Assembly: GCA_030848925.1 (NCBI GenBank)
Contig: JANFFA010000001.1
Coordinates: forward strand, 1,240,001 to 1,304,000
DNA length: 64,000 nucleotides
Direction: 5' to 3'
DNA from: Rhodalgimonas zhirmunskyi
Lineage (GTDB): Bacteria; Pseudomonadota; Alphaproteobacteria; Rhodobacterales; Rhodobacteraceae
Below, piece by piece: positions 51,044 to 59,802 of this stretch. Made by a program: the position numbers and the translations under genes. The notes under the pieces were generated by a model, which was not told the origin of the DNA, ran no database searches, and saw nothing but the letters and a program-made list of their open reading frames with translations. The stretch's first letter is position 1, and each line of letters starts with the position of its first letter.

Positions 51044-52366
51044 TCAGCCCTTGGCGCGGATCACCTGCATCAACGGCAGCAGCGCGGCCATGTCGGGGCC
51101 GTGGTCCATGCCGGTCAACGCCTTGCGGAGCGGCATGAAGAGGCCCCGGCCCTTGCGTCCGGTGGCGTCCTTCACCGCGCTGGTGAACTGGCCCCAGCTT
51201 GCCGTGTCGAGCGGGCCTTCGGGGAACAGCGCCATCGCCTCGGCAATGAAGTCGGCGTCTTCCTCGGCGATCACCGGCTCGGCGCCTTCTTGGCAGAAGG
51301 CCCACCATTTGGCGATATCGGCGCGGGTTTCGACGTTCTCATGCACCGCGGTCCAGAAATCGCGCGCCTGCGCATCGGGCACGCCGGCGGCGCGGATGTC
51401 GCCCTCGACCGCCTCGAAGGGCATCTGATGCAGCAATCGCGCCGTCAGCGGGCCAAGGTCGGCCACGTCGAATTTCGTCGGGTTGGTGCCGAAGCGGGTG
51501 ATGTCGAACCCGTCGATCAGCGCGCCCATGTCGTCGGTCAGGTCGACCGGATCGGAGGAGCCCAGCCGCGCCATCAGCGACAAAAGCGCCATCGGCTCGA
51601 TCCCTTGCGCGCGCAGATCGCGCAAGCTGAGCGTGCCAAGGCGCTTCGACAGCGCCTCGCCCTGCGGCCCGGTCAGCAGGCTGTGATGCGCGAATTGCGG
51701 CACCGCCCCGCCCAGCGCCTTGATGATCTGAATCTGGGTCGCGGTGTTGGTGATGTGATCGGCCCCGCGCACCACGTGGCTCACGCCCATCTCGGTATCG
51801 TCCACCACCGAGGCCAGCGTATAAAGCACCTGCCCGTCGGCGCGGATCAGCACCGGGTCGCTGACCGACGCCGCGTCGATCGAAGTCGGTCCGCCGATGC
51901 CGTCGTCCCATTCGATCCGTTCCTGATCGAGCTTGAAGCGCCAGTAGCCGCCGCGCTCCTGGCGCAGGTGGGCCTTTTCGTCCTCGGACAGCGCCAGCGC
52001 GGCGCGGTCATAGACCGGCGGGCGGCCCATGTTGAGCTGCTTCTTGCGCTTGAGGTCCAGTTCGGTGGGCGTCTCGAAACACTCATAGAATCGGCCCATC
52101 TCGCGCAGGCGATCGGCGGCTTCGGAATACCGATCCAGCCGTTCAGATTGGCGCTCCACCCTATCCCACGTCAGGCCCAGCCATTCGAGATCCTGCTTGA
52201 TCGCGTCGACGTATTCTTCTTTCGAGCGCTCGGGGTCGGTATCATCGATCCGCAGGATGAATTCGCCGCCTGCCTTGCGGGCGATCAGGAAGTTCATCAG
52301 CGCGGTGCGCAGGTTGCCGACATGGATGTAGCCGGTGGGCGACGGGGCGAAACGTGTGGTGACCAT
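51044..52366 (-). CDS. gltX: Glutamyl-tRNA synthetase
   Basis: A 440-residue class I synthetase. The HIGH-type motif is SPTGYIHVGNLRTA and the KMSKS-type motif is ALSKRLGTLS. The Rossmann core and the C-terminal anticodon-binding helical region (FEAVEGDIRAAGVPD) are present. It charges tRNA-Glu, and in organisms lacking GlnRS also tRNA-Gln. ATG 52366 follows CAGGAGACAG; 10 extra N-terminal residues in a longer frame were rejected. Many Rhodobacterales carry two gltX copies; which one this is cannot be told. Confidence 0.96.
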   Translation of the reverse strand: MVTTRFAPSPTGYIHVGNLRTALMNFLIARKAGGEFILRIDDTDPERSKEEYVDAIKQDLEWLGLTWDRVERQSERLDRYSEAADRLREMGRFYECFETPTELDLKRKKQLNMGRPPVYDRAALALSEDEKAHLRQERGGYWRFKLDQERIEWDDGIGGPTSIDAASVSDPVLIRADGQVLYTLASVVDDTEMGVSHVVRGADHITNTATQIQIIKALGGAVPQFAHHSLLTGPQGEALSKRLGTLSLRDLRAQGIEPMALLSLMARLGSSDPVDLTDDMGALIDGFDITRFGTNPTKFDVADLGPLTARLLHQMPFEAVEGDIRAAGVPDAQARDFWTAVHENVETRADIAKWWAFCQEGAEPVIAEEDADFIAEAMALFPEGPLDTASWGQFTSAVKDATGRKGRGLFMPLRKALTGMDHGPDMAALLPLMQVIRAKG

Positions 52367-52540
52367 CTCTGTCTCCTGGGGGTGCTTGCGCGGCATGTCT
52401 CACATGCGGCGCGCATTGTCCAGAAAAGGCCGCGCCGCAACAGGGTTGCGCTTCACGCAGGCGTGAGATTTCAAATTGATCTAGGGTGCTACTCTGAACG
52501 TAATTGCGAAGATGCAAATCCAACAGGAGATCCCCAAAAA

Positions 52541-53482
52541 ATGCCCAACACCCCCCGGCCCGCCTTCTCGATCACCCGCCGCTCTGCCCTGATGGGCGCG
52601 GCTGCCCTGCCCCTTGCCGCCGCCACATCCTCGCCCGCCTTCGCCGCGGCCGAAATGATGGGCGTCGCCGCCACCCGGTTCAACCGCGTGAAGCTGGGCG
52701 ACTTCGAGGTGACCACCCTGCTTTCGGGCACCCGCACCGTGCCCGGCCCGCATGGCATCTTCGGCCTCAACGCCAGCGACGAGGACTTCGCCGCCGCCTC
52801 CAAGGCCGCCAACATCCCCGACGACAAGGCGCAGTTCTTCTTCACCCCCACCGTGGTGAATACCGGCTCCGAACTGATCCTGTTCGATACCGGCCTCAAC
52901 CCCGGCCTGATCTCCGGCGCGCTGCAGGCGGCTGGCTATAGCACGGATCAGATCGACAAGGTCGTGCTCACCCACATGCACGGCGATCACATCGGCGGCA
53001 TGGCCGATGGCGGCACGGCCACCTTTGCCAATGCCTCCTACATCACCGGCGCGACCGAATTCGACGCATGGTCCAAGATGGAAAACGAAGGGTTCGAGGC
53101 CAAGGTTCGCCCCTTTGCCGAGAACATGAGCATGATCAAGGGCGGCGACAGCGTCGCCTCGGGCATCACCGCGGTCGAGGCCTTCGGTCACACCCCCGGC
53201 CACATGGCCTATATGATCGAATCGGGTGGGGAGCAGCTGATGCTCGCGGTCGATTTCGCCAACCACTACGTCTGGTCGCTGGCGCATCCCGATTGGGAAG
53301 TGAAGTTCGATCAGGACAAGGCAAAGGCGGCCGAAACCCGGCGCAAGATGCTCGACATGATCGCCGCCGAGAAGATGCCGTTTGTCGGCTATCACATGCC
53401 GTGGCCCGGCATCGGCTACGTCGAAAAGGCGGGCGATGGCTATACCTACGTGCCCACCTCCTACCAGATGATGCTCGACTAA
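52541..53482 (+). CDS. Tat-exported metallo-beta-lactamase-fold hydrolase
   Basis: The 313-residue protein has a Tat signal (ITRRSALMGAAALPLAAATS) cleaved near AFAA. The zinc motif THMHGDHIGG follows the strand VVLTH, with later His in AFGHTPGHMAYM, Asp in LAVDFANHYVW and His in VGYHMPWPG. It matches the exported MBL-fold family that includes quorum-quenching lactonases and other hydrolases. AGGAGA precedes ATG 52541. It stands alone, and a hairpin terminator follows. Confidence 0.9.
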   Translation: MPNTPRPAFSITRRSALMGAAALPLAAATSSPAFAAAEMMGVAATRFNRVKLGDFEVTTLLSGTRTVPGPHGIFGLNASDEDFAAASKAANIPDDKAQFFFTPTVVNTGSELILFDTGLNPGLISGALQAAGYSTDQIDKVVLTHMHGDHIGGMADGGTATFANASYITGATEFDAWSKMENEGFEAKVRPFAENMSMIKGGDSVASGITAVEAFGHTPGHMAYMIESGGEQLMLAVDFANHYVWSLAHPDWEVKFDQDKAKAAETRRKMLDMIAAEKMPFVGYHMPWPGIGYVEKAGDGYTYVPTSYQMMLD

Positions 53483-53516
53483 GGGCATCTTCACCAGAGC
53501 GACACGATCTCTGTCA

Positions 53517-53542
53517 AAGGGCTGGCCACTGCGCCGGCCCTT
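53517..53542 (+). terminator. Terminator-like hairpin after the exported MBL-fold gene
   Basis: AAGGGCTGGC (53517-53526) pairs with GCCGGCCCTT (53533-53542) with one G-U pair. It lies 34 bases past the stop, with no long T-run after it. The following 53543-53692 stretch is AT-richer and has no supported gene. Confidence 0.6.
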
Positions 53543-53692
53543 AGCACGTAGTTATGCTGGTGATTGATACTAGGCCTCAGAGCGCATTGTCAGCTTTGAG
53601 CCCATTGTGACTAATGCTGCACTTCGAATGAAGGTCCGGATTTGTTGTTGGTTTGAACTTTACCCACGCTGCTTAGCAAGAGCTTGTTGGTT

Positions 53693-54742
53693 TTATGACT
53701 TCGCTCGTTGAAACATCCCGAACAGATCGCGGGGGTCGTCAGGGTCGGCGATCATGTCGAGCTCTGTGAAGAATGGGGTGCCTTTTACCGCTTTCGCGAT
53801 GTAACGTAGGGCGCTGAAATCTTCGATGGCAAAGCCCACACTGTCGAACAAGGTAATTTGCCTGTCATCCGTGCGTCCGCTTACCTGACCTTCGATGACC
53901 TTCCAAAGTTCGGTCACGGCATGGTCGTGCTCCAACTGCTGGATTTCACCCTCCACCCGGGTCTGAGGCGGATATTCGACAAAAATTGACGAGCGAAGCA
54001 AAATATCTCGGTGTAGTTCGGTCTTGCCGGGGCAGTCACCGCCAATCGCGTTGATATGCACGCCGCTGCCGACCATGTTGTCGGTGAGGATCGTTGCATA
54101 TTGTTTGTCTGCCGTGCAGGTCGTGATGATCTGTGCGCCTTCCATCGCCTCCTGACCAGAACGGCACTCCACCACTGTCAGCCCATTGGCCGCAAGATTA
54201 CCTGCGCAGCGCGTCGTGGCCGAGGTGTCGATGTCATAAAGCCGCACTGTGTCGATACCGCAAACCGCTTTGAACGCGAGGCATTGAAATTCAGATTGCG
54301 CCCCATTGCCGATCATTGCCATAGTCCGCGCACCTTTGGGCGCCAAATGTTTGGCGGCCATGGCGCTGGTCGCCGCGGTGCGCAGAGCCGTCAGCAGGGT
54401 CATTTCGCTCAGCAAGGTGGGATAGCCGCTATCCACTTCGGCCAAAAGGCCAAAGGCAGTCACAGTCTGAAGACCCTCGGCAGTGTTCTTGGGGTGGCCG
54501 TTCACGTATTTGAACCCATAGGTTTCGCCATCCGAGGTCGGCATAAGCTCGATCACCCCCACATCGGAATGCGACGCCACGCGAGGCGTTTTGTCAAACA
54601 GGGGCCAGCGGCGGAAATCGGCTTCGATCTCGCTGGCCAGATCGGTCAGCACCTGTTCGATGCCGATATGATGCACGAGCCCCATCATATGTTCGACCGA
54701 GACAAAGGGCACATAGGCGCGTTTGGAAGGCGTAAGAGACAT
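53693..54742 (-). CDS. Ornithine cyclodeaminase family protein
   Basis: The 349-residue protein has the OCD/mu-crystallin fold. The NAD-binding loop is MAMIGNGAQSEFQCLAFKA, and the substrate region includes ETYGFKYVNGHPKN and LLSEMTLLTALRTAATSAMA. It converts ornithine to proline with ammonia release. It follows the CtlX-like gene on the same strand, ten bases apart, which fits citrulline to ornithine to proline catabolism. Family members can also act on alanine or other amino acids. Confidence 0.9.
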   Translation of the reverse strand: MSLTPSKRAYVPFVSVEHMMGLVHHIGIEQVLTDLASEIEADFRRWPLFDKTPRVASHSDVGVIELMPTSDGETYGFKYVNGHPKNTAEGLQTVTAFGLLAEVDSGYPTLLSEMTLLTALRTAATSAMAAKHLAPKGARTMAMIGNGAQSEFQCLAFKAVCGIDTVRLYDIDTSATTRCAGNLAANGLTVVECRSGQEAMEGAQIITTCTADKQYATILTDNMVGSGVHINAIGGDCPGKTELHRDILLRSSIFVEYPPQTRVEGEIQQLEHDHAVTELWKVIEGQVSGRTDDRQITLFDSVGFAIEDFSALRYIAKAVKGTPFFTELDMIADPDDPRDLFGMFQRAKS

Positions 54743-54752
54743 GGGAACCTCG

Positions 54753-55691
54753 TCAGGCGTTTTGAGGGGAGCGGGCGCTCAGATGCAGCCCGGCAATCAT
54801 GCAGCGGACAGAGCCGCCGGCGTGTTCGATGGTGGGAATGTCCAGCGGCAGCAGCGAGACATGGCGTTCCAGCGTTTTGATCTGCGCAGGCTCCAGCGAG
54901 CGCAAAGCCCGGGACGACAAGGCCAAAATCAGCCCATCCCGTCCTTGCAATTCGATGGCATTGCCTGCGAAATTGGCGATTTGCGCGTGGGTCAGATCCA
55001 CAATGTCCCGCTCGCCCCGGCGTAGCCGCTCGGCCACATCGCGGCGACGGACGGTATCGGGAAGCGCGCTCAGCCCGACCATTGCAAAATCGGTCCCGAT
55101 GCACATCAAAACGTTGGTGTGATAAATTGGCTGGCCTTGGGCATCCACAGCGTCGAACACCACGGGTTCGTAGTTGAAATGAGTGCAAAAGCGTTCCAGC
55201 AGTATTTCACTGGTGCGTTTGGATCGTGCTGCATAGGCGACCCGTTCCAAATGGTCTATCACCATGGCTCCGGTCCCTTCGAGGAACAGATCGTCCTGCT
55301 CCAGGCCGGAATAATCAATGATATCTTGGACACGATAGGTATGTTTCAACATCTCCAGCACATCCTGCCGCCGTTCAGCGCGGCGGTTGGGCGCATACAT
55401 TGGATAAATGGCCACATGCCCGCCGGAATGGGTCGAAAACCAGTTGTTCGGAAAGACAGAATCCGGTGTCGCCGTGCCTTCGTCTTCGAACAGATGCACC
55501 CGCAACCCCGCATTCTTTAGTGCCTCGGCGGCGCGGGTCACTTCGTCCAGCGCGGTTCGGGCGACACTTGAGGCGTCTGCGCCACCGTCGGTTTGAAAGT
55601 GGTTGTCCCGCGCCGTCAACGTGTTGGGCGTGAAATGATGCGGGCGGATCATGGCGACCGACGATGGTGCCTGAACAGAGGAACGGGGCAT
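54753..55691 (-). CDS. ctlX: CtlX-like citrulline hydrolase (amidinotransferase/deiminase fold)
   Basis: A 312-residue protein with the guanidino-modifying enzyme fold. FPNNWFSTHSGGHVAIYPMY, LEGTGAMVIDHL, YHTNVLMCIGTDFAMV and the C-terminal catalytic-Cys segment AGGSVRCMIAGLHL are typical of CtlX, which hydrolyses citrulline to ornithine with release of ammonia and CO2. ATG 55691 is preferred; a TTG at 55769 would extend it through the regulator site. It forms an operon with the ornithine cyclodeaminase. Confidence 0.85.
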   Translation of the reverse strand: MPRSSVQAPSSVAMIRPHHFTPNTLTARDNHFQTDGGADASSVARTALDEVTRAAEALKNAGLRVHLFEDEGTATPDSVFPNNWFSTHSGGHVAIYPMYAPNRRAERRQDVLEMLKHTYRVQDIIDYSGLEQDDLFLEGTGAMVIDHLERVAYAARSKRTSEILLERFCTHFNYEPVVFDAVDAQGQPIYHTNVLMCIGTDFAMVGLSALPDTVRRRDVAERLRRGERDIVDLTHAQIANFAGNAIELQGRDGLILALSSRALRSLEPAQIKTLERHVSLLPLDIPTIEHAGGSVRCMIAGLHLSARSPQNA

Positions 55692-55764
55692 GGAAACGAG
55701 CCTTGTGCTGCGGGTTGCACAGAAAACATAGACTGCCGTGATGGCAGTTTGCAGACTCAATACA

Positions 55765-55788
55765 CTCAATATTTATATTCATATTGAG
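55765..55788. promoter_or_regulatory. Inverted repeat in the ctlX/asnC intergenic region
   Basis: CTCAATAT (55765-55772) and ATATTGAG (55781-55788) form a perfect 8-8-8 inverted repeat in an AT-rich patch between the divergent CtlX and AsnC-type genes. Placement suggests the operator of the AsnC regulator. Confidence 0.6.
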
Positions 55789-55819
55789 CATTCTGCTATG
55801 TTTGATTACAAATATTGCC

Positions 55820-56245
55820 ATGCATATCTACGATGACCTTGACCGCAAACTGATCGCGATCCTGCGCGAAGATGGCCGGGCACCCATCTCGAAACTCGCA
55901 ACACTGCTGCAGGTGTCGCGCGCTACCGTGCAGACACGTCTGGACAGATTATTGGATAGCGGCGCGGTGTTGGGATTTACCATTCGCGCCCGCGAAGATA
56001 GCGGGCCAAATGGGGTTCAGGCCATCATGATGATCGAGGTGTCAGGTCAATCGACAACCCAAGTGATACGCAGCTTGCGCGGTATAGCAGCGCTTCATCA
56101 ATTGCATTCAACCAACGGAAACTGGGATTTGGTTGCGCAGCTTAGCGCAGAAAGCCTCAGTGATTTCGATCGAGTGCTCCGCGAAGTGCGGGGGATTCCA
56201 GGGATCACAAACAGTGAGACTTCGATACTTCTTAGCTCGGTATGA
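55820..56245 (+). CDS. Lrp/AsnC-family regulator of the citrulline operon
   Basis: A 141-residue protein: the N-terminal HTH (LDRKLIAILREDGRAPISKL, then VSRATVQTRLDRLLDSG) and a C-terminal RAM ligand-binding domain (VQAIMMIEVSGQSTTQVI). It is divergent from ctlX and probably senses citrulline, ornithine or arginine. ATG 55820 gives MHIYDDLDRKL, a usual Lrp start; no clear ribosome site was seen. An upstream in-frame start would overlap the operator. Confidence 0.88.
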   Translation: MHIYDDLDRKLIAILREDGRAPISKLATLLQVSRATVQTRLDRLLDSGAVLGFTIRAREDSGPNGVQAIMMIEVSGQSTTQVIRSLRGIAALHQLHSTNGNWDLVAQLSAESLSDFDRVLREVRGIPGITNSETSILLSSV

Positions 56246-56499
56246 CAATCAGCAGGCCTTGAATGTGATTTTTGCTCAGTTCTTCGACAGATTCGAGTGT
56301 AAGCCGTCATTGGCGCAGCTGCAGCGAAGTGGCACTTTGTCCGCGGAGCGGACATCAAGCATGCTGGTCTCCCTCAGATTTCTTCGAGAGCTTTGGCTCT
56401 CTATGCCTGCGCAATCAAAAGCGGTTTCGGCGAAACCTGCCCCCCGAATTGCAAAGCGCCGACCATTGCGCCAGCCCGTTTCGATCCCATATCCCCCTC

Positions 56500-56928
56500 A
56501 TGACAAATGCCGCTTTCACCGGGCAATCCGCATCTACCCGGGCCGCCCCCAGTCTTGATCATTTCGAACAGGTCGCGCGCGACACCGTCGCCACCTTTCC
56601 CGAACCGTTCCGCAAGGGGGCCGAAGGCGTGGTGCTGCACGTCGCCGACTGGCCCACGCCCGACATGCTGGAAGACCTGCAAATCCCCCACCGCGAGGAT
56701 CTGACCGGACTCTACCAAGGCATCCCGATGACGCATAAATCCGCCACATGGCCGCAAAGCACGCCCGATATCGTCTGGCTGTTCCGCGAACCAATCCTCG
56801 CGGAATGGCGCGCACGCGGCGACGTGGCGCTCGACGACATCATCACCAACGTCACCGTGCACGAATTCGCCCATCACTTCGGCTGGTCCGATGGCGATAT
56901 CGCCCGCATCGATCAGTGGTGGCTCTGA
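56500..56928 (+). CDS. Metallopeptidase family protein with HExxH motif
   Basis: The 142-residue protein starts MTNAAFTGQSASTRAAPSLD. Its C-terminal half has TNVTVHEFAHHFGWSD, a zinc HExxH motif (HEFAH with a third His two residues on). It matches a small COG3824-type metallopeptidase family. The preceding DLTGLYQGIPMTHKSA resembles the family core. No signal peptide is seen. The 56246-56499 gap holds no gene. Confidence 0.85.
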   Translation: MTNAAFTGQSASTRAAPSLDHFEQVARDTVATFPEPFRKGAEGVVLHVADWPTPDMLEDLQIPHREDLTGLYQGIPMTHKSATWPQSTPDIVWLFREPILAEWRARGDVALDDIITNVTVHEFAHHFGWSDGDIARIDQWWL

Positions 56929-57019
56929 GCGCTCACGCGAAGCCCGCCCCAGAGCCTTGCGCCAGCACGGATTTACTCGAGTCAGCCGAACCCAAACCCG
57001 GCCTCACCCAATCCGGGCC

Positions 57020-57556
57020 TCACTTCATCGCCGGCACGTCGGCCTCGATCTCGATCACCACGGGCACCGGCGCCGCGCCGTCCTTGGCCTTCGGCTGGCC
57101 CTTGGCATAGCCTTCCAGCCGCTGCATCCTGCCCTCGATCCGCGCGCTCAGGTGATCGCCCTCAAAGCTCAGCGTCACCTTGCCCACCTCGCCGCCATCG
57201 GGTGACATCACCATCGGCGTGTCGAACCCGCTGTCGAAAATCTCGGCCGAAAGCAGCGTCATCGGCCCCATCTGCTTCTGGAATGTCGCCTGCACCATCG
57301 GGTTGCCCGGCGCGCCCTCATCGCCGATCGTCTGGCCCAGCACGTTCACGGTCAGGAAACTGCCCATCACCTTCTTCTGCTCGGCCCCGGCGCGGCCCGT
57401 CTCGGTGTCGCGCGTCACCACCAGTTCCATCGGCGCACCGTCCAGCGTGACCGTCACCCGACCGATCTGCTCATAGCGCGGCGCAAGTTCTTCCGCGCGC
57501 CCGCCAACAGCCAGCACCGCCGCCAGCGCCAATCCCATTGAAATCCGGCCAATCAT
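57020..57556 (-). CDS. Exported hypothetical protein
   Basis: A 178-residue protein with a Sec signal (MIGRISMGLALAAVLAVGGR, cleaved after about residue 21). The start at 57556 has GAGGAG upstream on the minus strand; a longer frame to 57736 crosses a repeat and was rejected. The mature part is beta-rich (RVTVTLDGAPMELVVTRDTE, then VTLSFEGDHLSARIEGRMQ) and ends DGAAPVPVVIEIEADVPA. No family is recognised. It likely lies in the periplasm. Confidence 0.75.
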   Translation of the reverse strand: MIGRISMGLALAAVLAVGGRAEELAPRYEQIGRVTVTLDGAPMELVVTRDTETGRAGAEQKKVMGSFLTVNVLGQTIGDEGAPGNPMVQATFQKQMGPMTLLSAEIFDSGFDTPMVMSPDGGEVGKVTLSFEGDHLSARIEGRMQRLEGYAKGQPKAKDGAAPVPVVIEIEADVPAMK

Positions 57557-57669
57557 CTTGCGCACTCCTCTTCCTCCCAACTCAAAGCTTAACCGGGTCT
57601 CTTCGCGACCGCCCCACCTCTGCGCGGCCCTTCTCAAAAGACCGCAGGTTTTAACCGAACGGTGGGCAT

Positions 57670-57727
57670 GAGTATTTTTGGAAAAATGAAAGGCACCTCC
57701 CCCCCTTTCATTTTTCTCTAAATACTC
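57670..57727. repeat. GAGTATTT palindromic intergenic repeat (two 24-bp arms)
   Basis: The left arm 57670-57693 (GAGTATTTTTGGAAAAATGA plus AAGG) is almost the reverse complement of the right arm 57704-57727 (CCTTTCATTTTTCTCTAAAT plus ACTC), differing in the TTTGG/CTCTA part. A solo arm lies at 47572-47595. It looks like a dispersed chromosomal palindrome. Confidence 0.8.
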
Positions 57728-57757
57728 AACTTCCAACAGTCGCCAAAATCGCCAAGG

Positions 57758-59419
57758 TCAGCTTGGGTCGCGCCAGCGGTTCACAATCGGATAGCGCCGG
57801 TCGAGCCAGAAACTGCGCGGGGTCAGCCGCGTGCCCGGCGCCGATTGGAAACGCTTGTATTCGCTGATGTAAAGCAGGTGCTCCACCCGTTTCACCGTGT
57901 CCCGGTCGAACCCGGCGGCAACGCATTCGGCGACGCTCGCCTCACCATCGACCAGCATGGTCAGGATCGCGTCCAGCACCTCGTAAGGCGGCAGAGAATC
58001 CTCGTCCTTCTGATCCTCACGCAGTTCGGCACTGGGCGGTTTGTCGATCACGCGCGGCGGGATCACCTCACCCTCCGGGCCCATCATCCAGTCGGGCCGG
58101 TGGTTGGCGTTGCGCCAGCGGCAGGTTTCGAACACCCGCGTTTTGTAGAGATCCTTGATCGGGTTATAGCCGCCCGCCATGTCACCATAGATCGTGGCAT
58201 AGCCCACGGCCACTTCGGACTTGTTGCCGGTGGTCAAAAGCATCTCGCCGAACTTGTTGGACATCGCCATCAACAGCAGCCCGCGCAGGCGCGACTGGAT
58301 GTTTTCCTCGGTCAGGCCTTCGTCCAGCCCCTCAAACAGCGGCGCCAGCGTTTCGGTGATCGCGGCGCGGCCCTTGGCGATCGGCACCGTGTCGTAATGA
58401 CAGCCCAGCGCATCGGCCACCGCGCGCGCGTCCTCAAGGCTCGTCTCGCTGGTATATTCCGACGGCAGCATCACGCAGCGCACGTTTTCCGGCCCCAGCG
58501 CATCCACCGCGATGGTGGCCACGATGGCGCTGTCGATGCCCCCCGACAGCCCCAGAAGCACTTTGCCGAACCCGGTCTTGCGGCAATAATCGCGCAAGGA
58601 TTCCACCATGCAGCGGTAATCCTGCTCCCACGCGTCGGGCTGGTGCGCCTTGTCACCGGGCAGCGCGCGCCAGCCGTCTTCACCGCGCTCGAAATCCACA
58701 TGCGCGACGCATTCGTCAAAGGCCGGCAGCATCACCGCCATCTCGCCATGCGGGTTCAGAACGAAACTCGCCCCGTCGAACACCTGATCGTCCTGACCGC
58801 CCACCATGTTGAGATAGACCAGCGGCAACCCGGTCTCGACCACGCGCGCCACCATCATGTTGGCGCGAATCTCGAACTTCTCGCGGAAATAGGGCGAGCC
58901 GTTGGGCACCAGAAGGAACTCCGCCCCGGTTTCCTCAAGCGTTTCGGCCACATCCTCGTGCCACGCATCCTCGCAAATGGGGGAACCGATGCGCGTATTG
59001 CCCACCGCATAGGGCCCGCCAATAGGGCCGCTGTCGAACACCCGCACCTCGTCGAACACGGTTTCATTGGGCAGGTGATGCTTCAACACCCGGGTCACGA
59101 TCCGCCCGCCCTTGCAGATGTAATAGGCGTTGAACAACTGCCCACCCTCGGCATAAGGCCCGCCAATGGCCAGCGCAGGCCCCTCGGCACAGCCCTGCGC
59201 CAGCGCCTCGATCGCCGCCATCGCGGTGTCGTGGAACACCGGCTTCATCACCAGATCCTGCGCGTTATAGCCGGTCACGAACATCTCGGGGAAGGCCACC
59301 ATATCGGCCCCCGCATCGCGCCCCTGTTCCCAGGCGGCGCGCGCCTTGTCGATATTGCCCGCGATGTCACCCACCGTGGGGTTCAGCTGCGCCAGGGTCA
59401 GCCGGAACCGTTCCGCCAT
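57758..59419 (-). CDS. nadE: Glutamine-dependent NAD+ synthase
   Basis: A 553-residue two-domain enzyme. The nitrilase-type glutaminase domain has Glu45 (FPEMF), Lys113 (LKHHLPNET) and Cys149 (SPICEDAW). The synthase domain has the P-loop GLSGGIDSAIVATIAVDALG and TTGNKSEVAVGYATIYGDMA. It converts nicotinate adenine dinucleotide to NAD+ with glutamine as nitrogen donor. ATG 59419 (MAERFRLTLAQLNPTVGDIA) is the family start. Confidence 0.96.
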   Translation of the reverse strand: MAERFRLTLAQLNPTVGDIAGNIDKARAAWEQGRDAGADMVAFPEMFVTGYNAQDLVMKPVFHDTAMAAIEALAQGCAEGPALAIGGPYAEGGQLFNAYYICKGGRIVTRVLKHHLPNETVFDEVRVFDSGPIGGPYAVGNTRIGSPICEDAWHEDVAETLEETGAEFLLVPNGSPYFREKFEIRANMMVARVVETGLPLVYLNMVGGQDDQVFDGASFVLNPHGEMAVMLPAFDECVAHVDFERGEDGWRALPGDKAHQPDAWEQDYRCMVESLRDYCRKTGFGKVLLGLSGGIDSAIVATIAVDALGPENVRCVMLPSEYTSETSLEDARAVADALGCHYDTVPIAKGRAAITETLAPLFEGLDEGLTEENIQSRLRGLLLMAMSNKFGEMLLTTGNKSEVAVGYATIYGDMAGGYNPIKDLYKTRVFETCRWRNANHRPDWMMGPEGEVIPPRVIDKPPSAELREDQKDEDSLPPYEVLDAILTMLVDGEASVAECVAAGFDRDTVKRVEHLLYISEYKRFQSAPGTRLTPRSFWLDRRYPIVNRWRDPS

Positions 59420-59559
59420 GTCGTGCCCTTCCGTTTTCCGTTCCGGAAGATGTAGCAGATCATGGCCCGAGGGAAAGATGCTTTGGGTGTGAGGGGGGAG
59501 GTTGGCTGGATGAGGCGCAGGGCCGCTCACGGTCCCCACTCCGGGCCTTCGCGAGGTTA

Positions 59560-59700
59560 ATCACCGCTGCGGCGCAGCTTCCCTTAACCGGTCTTCCGTG
59601 GCATCGTGAAGCATACTTCGATAGACTAGGGTCCACCGTCCAATGCCCAGGATGCGCTTGAAATGGGCAAACAGCATCTCGACCTTTTTTTCCGAGCTTC
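59560..59700 (-). pseudogene. Degenerate transposase C-terminus (IS remnant)
   Basis: The minus-strand frame KKVEMLFAHFKRILGIGRWT from 59691 down, ending near a stop after REAAPQR, matches the C-terminal end of DDE transposases (VEMLFAHLKRIL). There is no start, no upstream catalytic domain and no clear inverted repeats. It lies in the 59420-59802 gap, next to a lower-GC gene. The rest of the gap has no other gene. Confidence 0.65.
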
Positions 59701-59802
59701 ATTGAGATGACGTATTGCTTGGTCGCAATCGGAAACTGATGCACCGGATAAGTTTAGGAGTGATCCGCGCAGAAACCAACCAATCGACATACGTCTTCTG
59801 GC

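Noticed and set aside
50915-52540. An upstream extension of the Tat-exported MBL gene through gltX
   Set aside because: The real start at 52541 has a ribosome site and a Tat signal; the extension is antisense to gltX.
57557-57736. An N-terminal extension of the exported hypothetical protein
   Set aside because: The extension has no signal and reads into the palindromic repeat; the start at 57556 has a ribosome site and a Sec signal.
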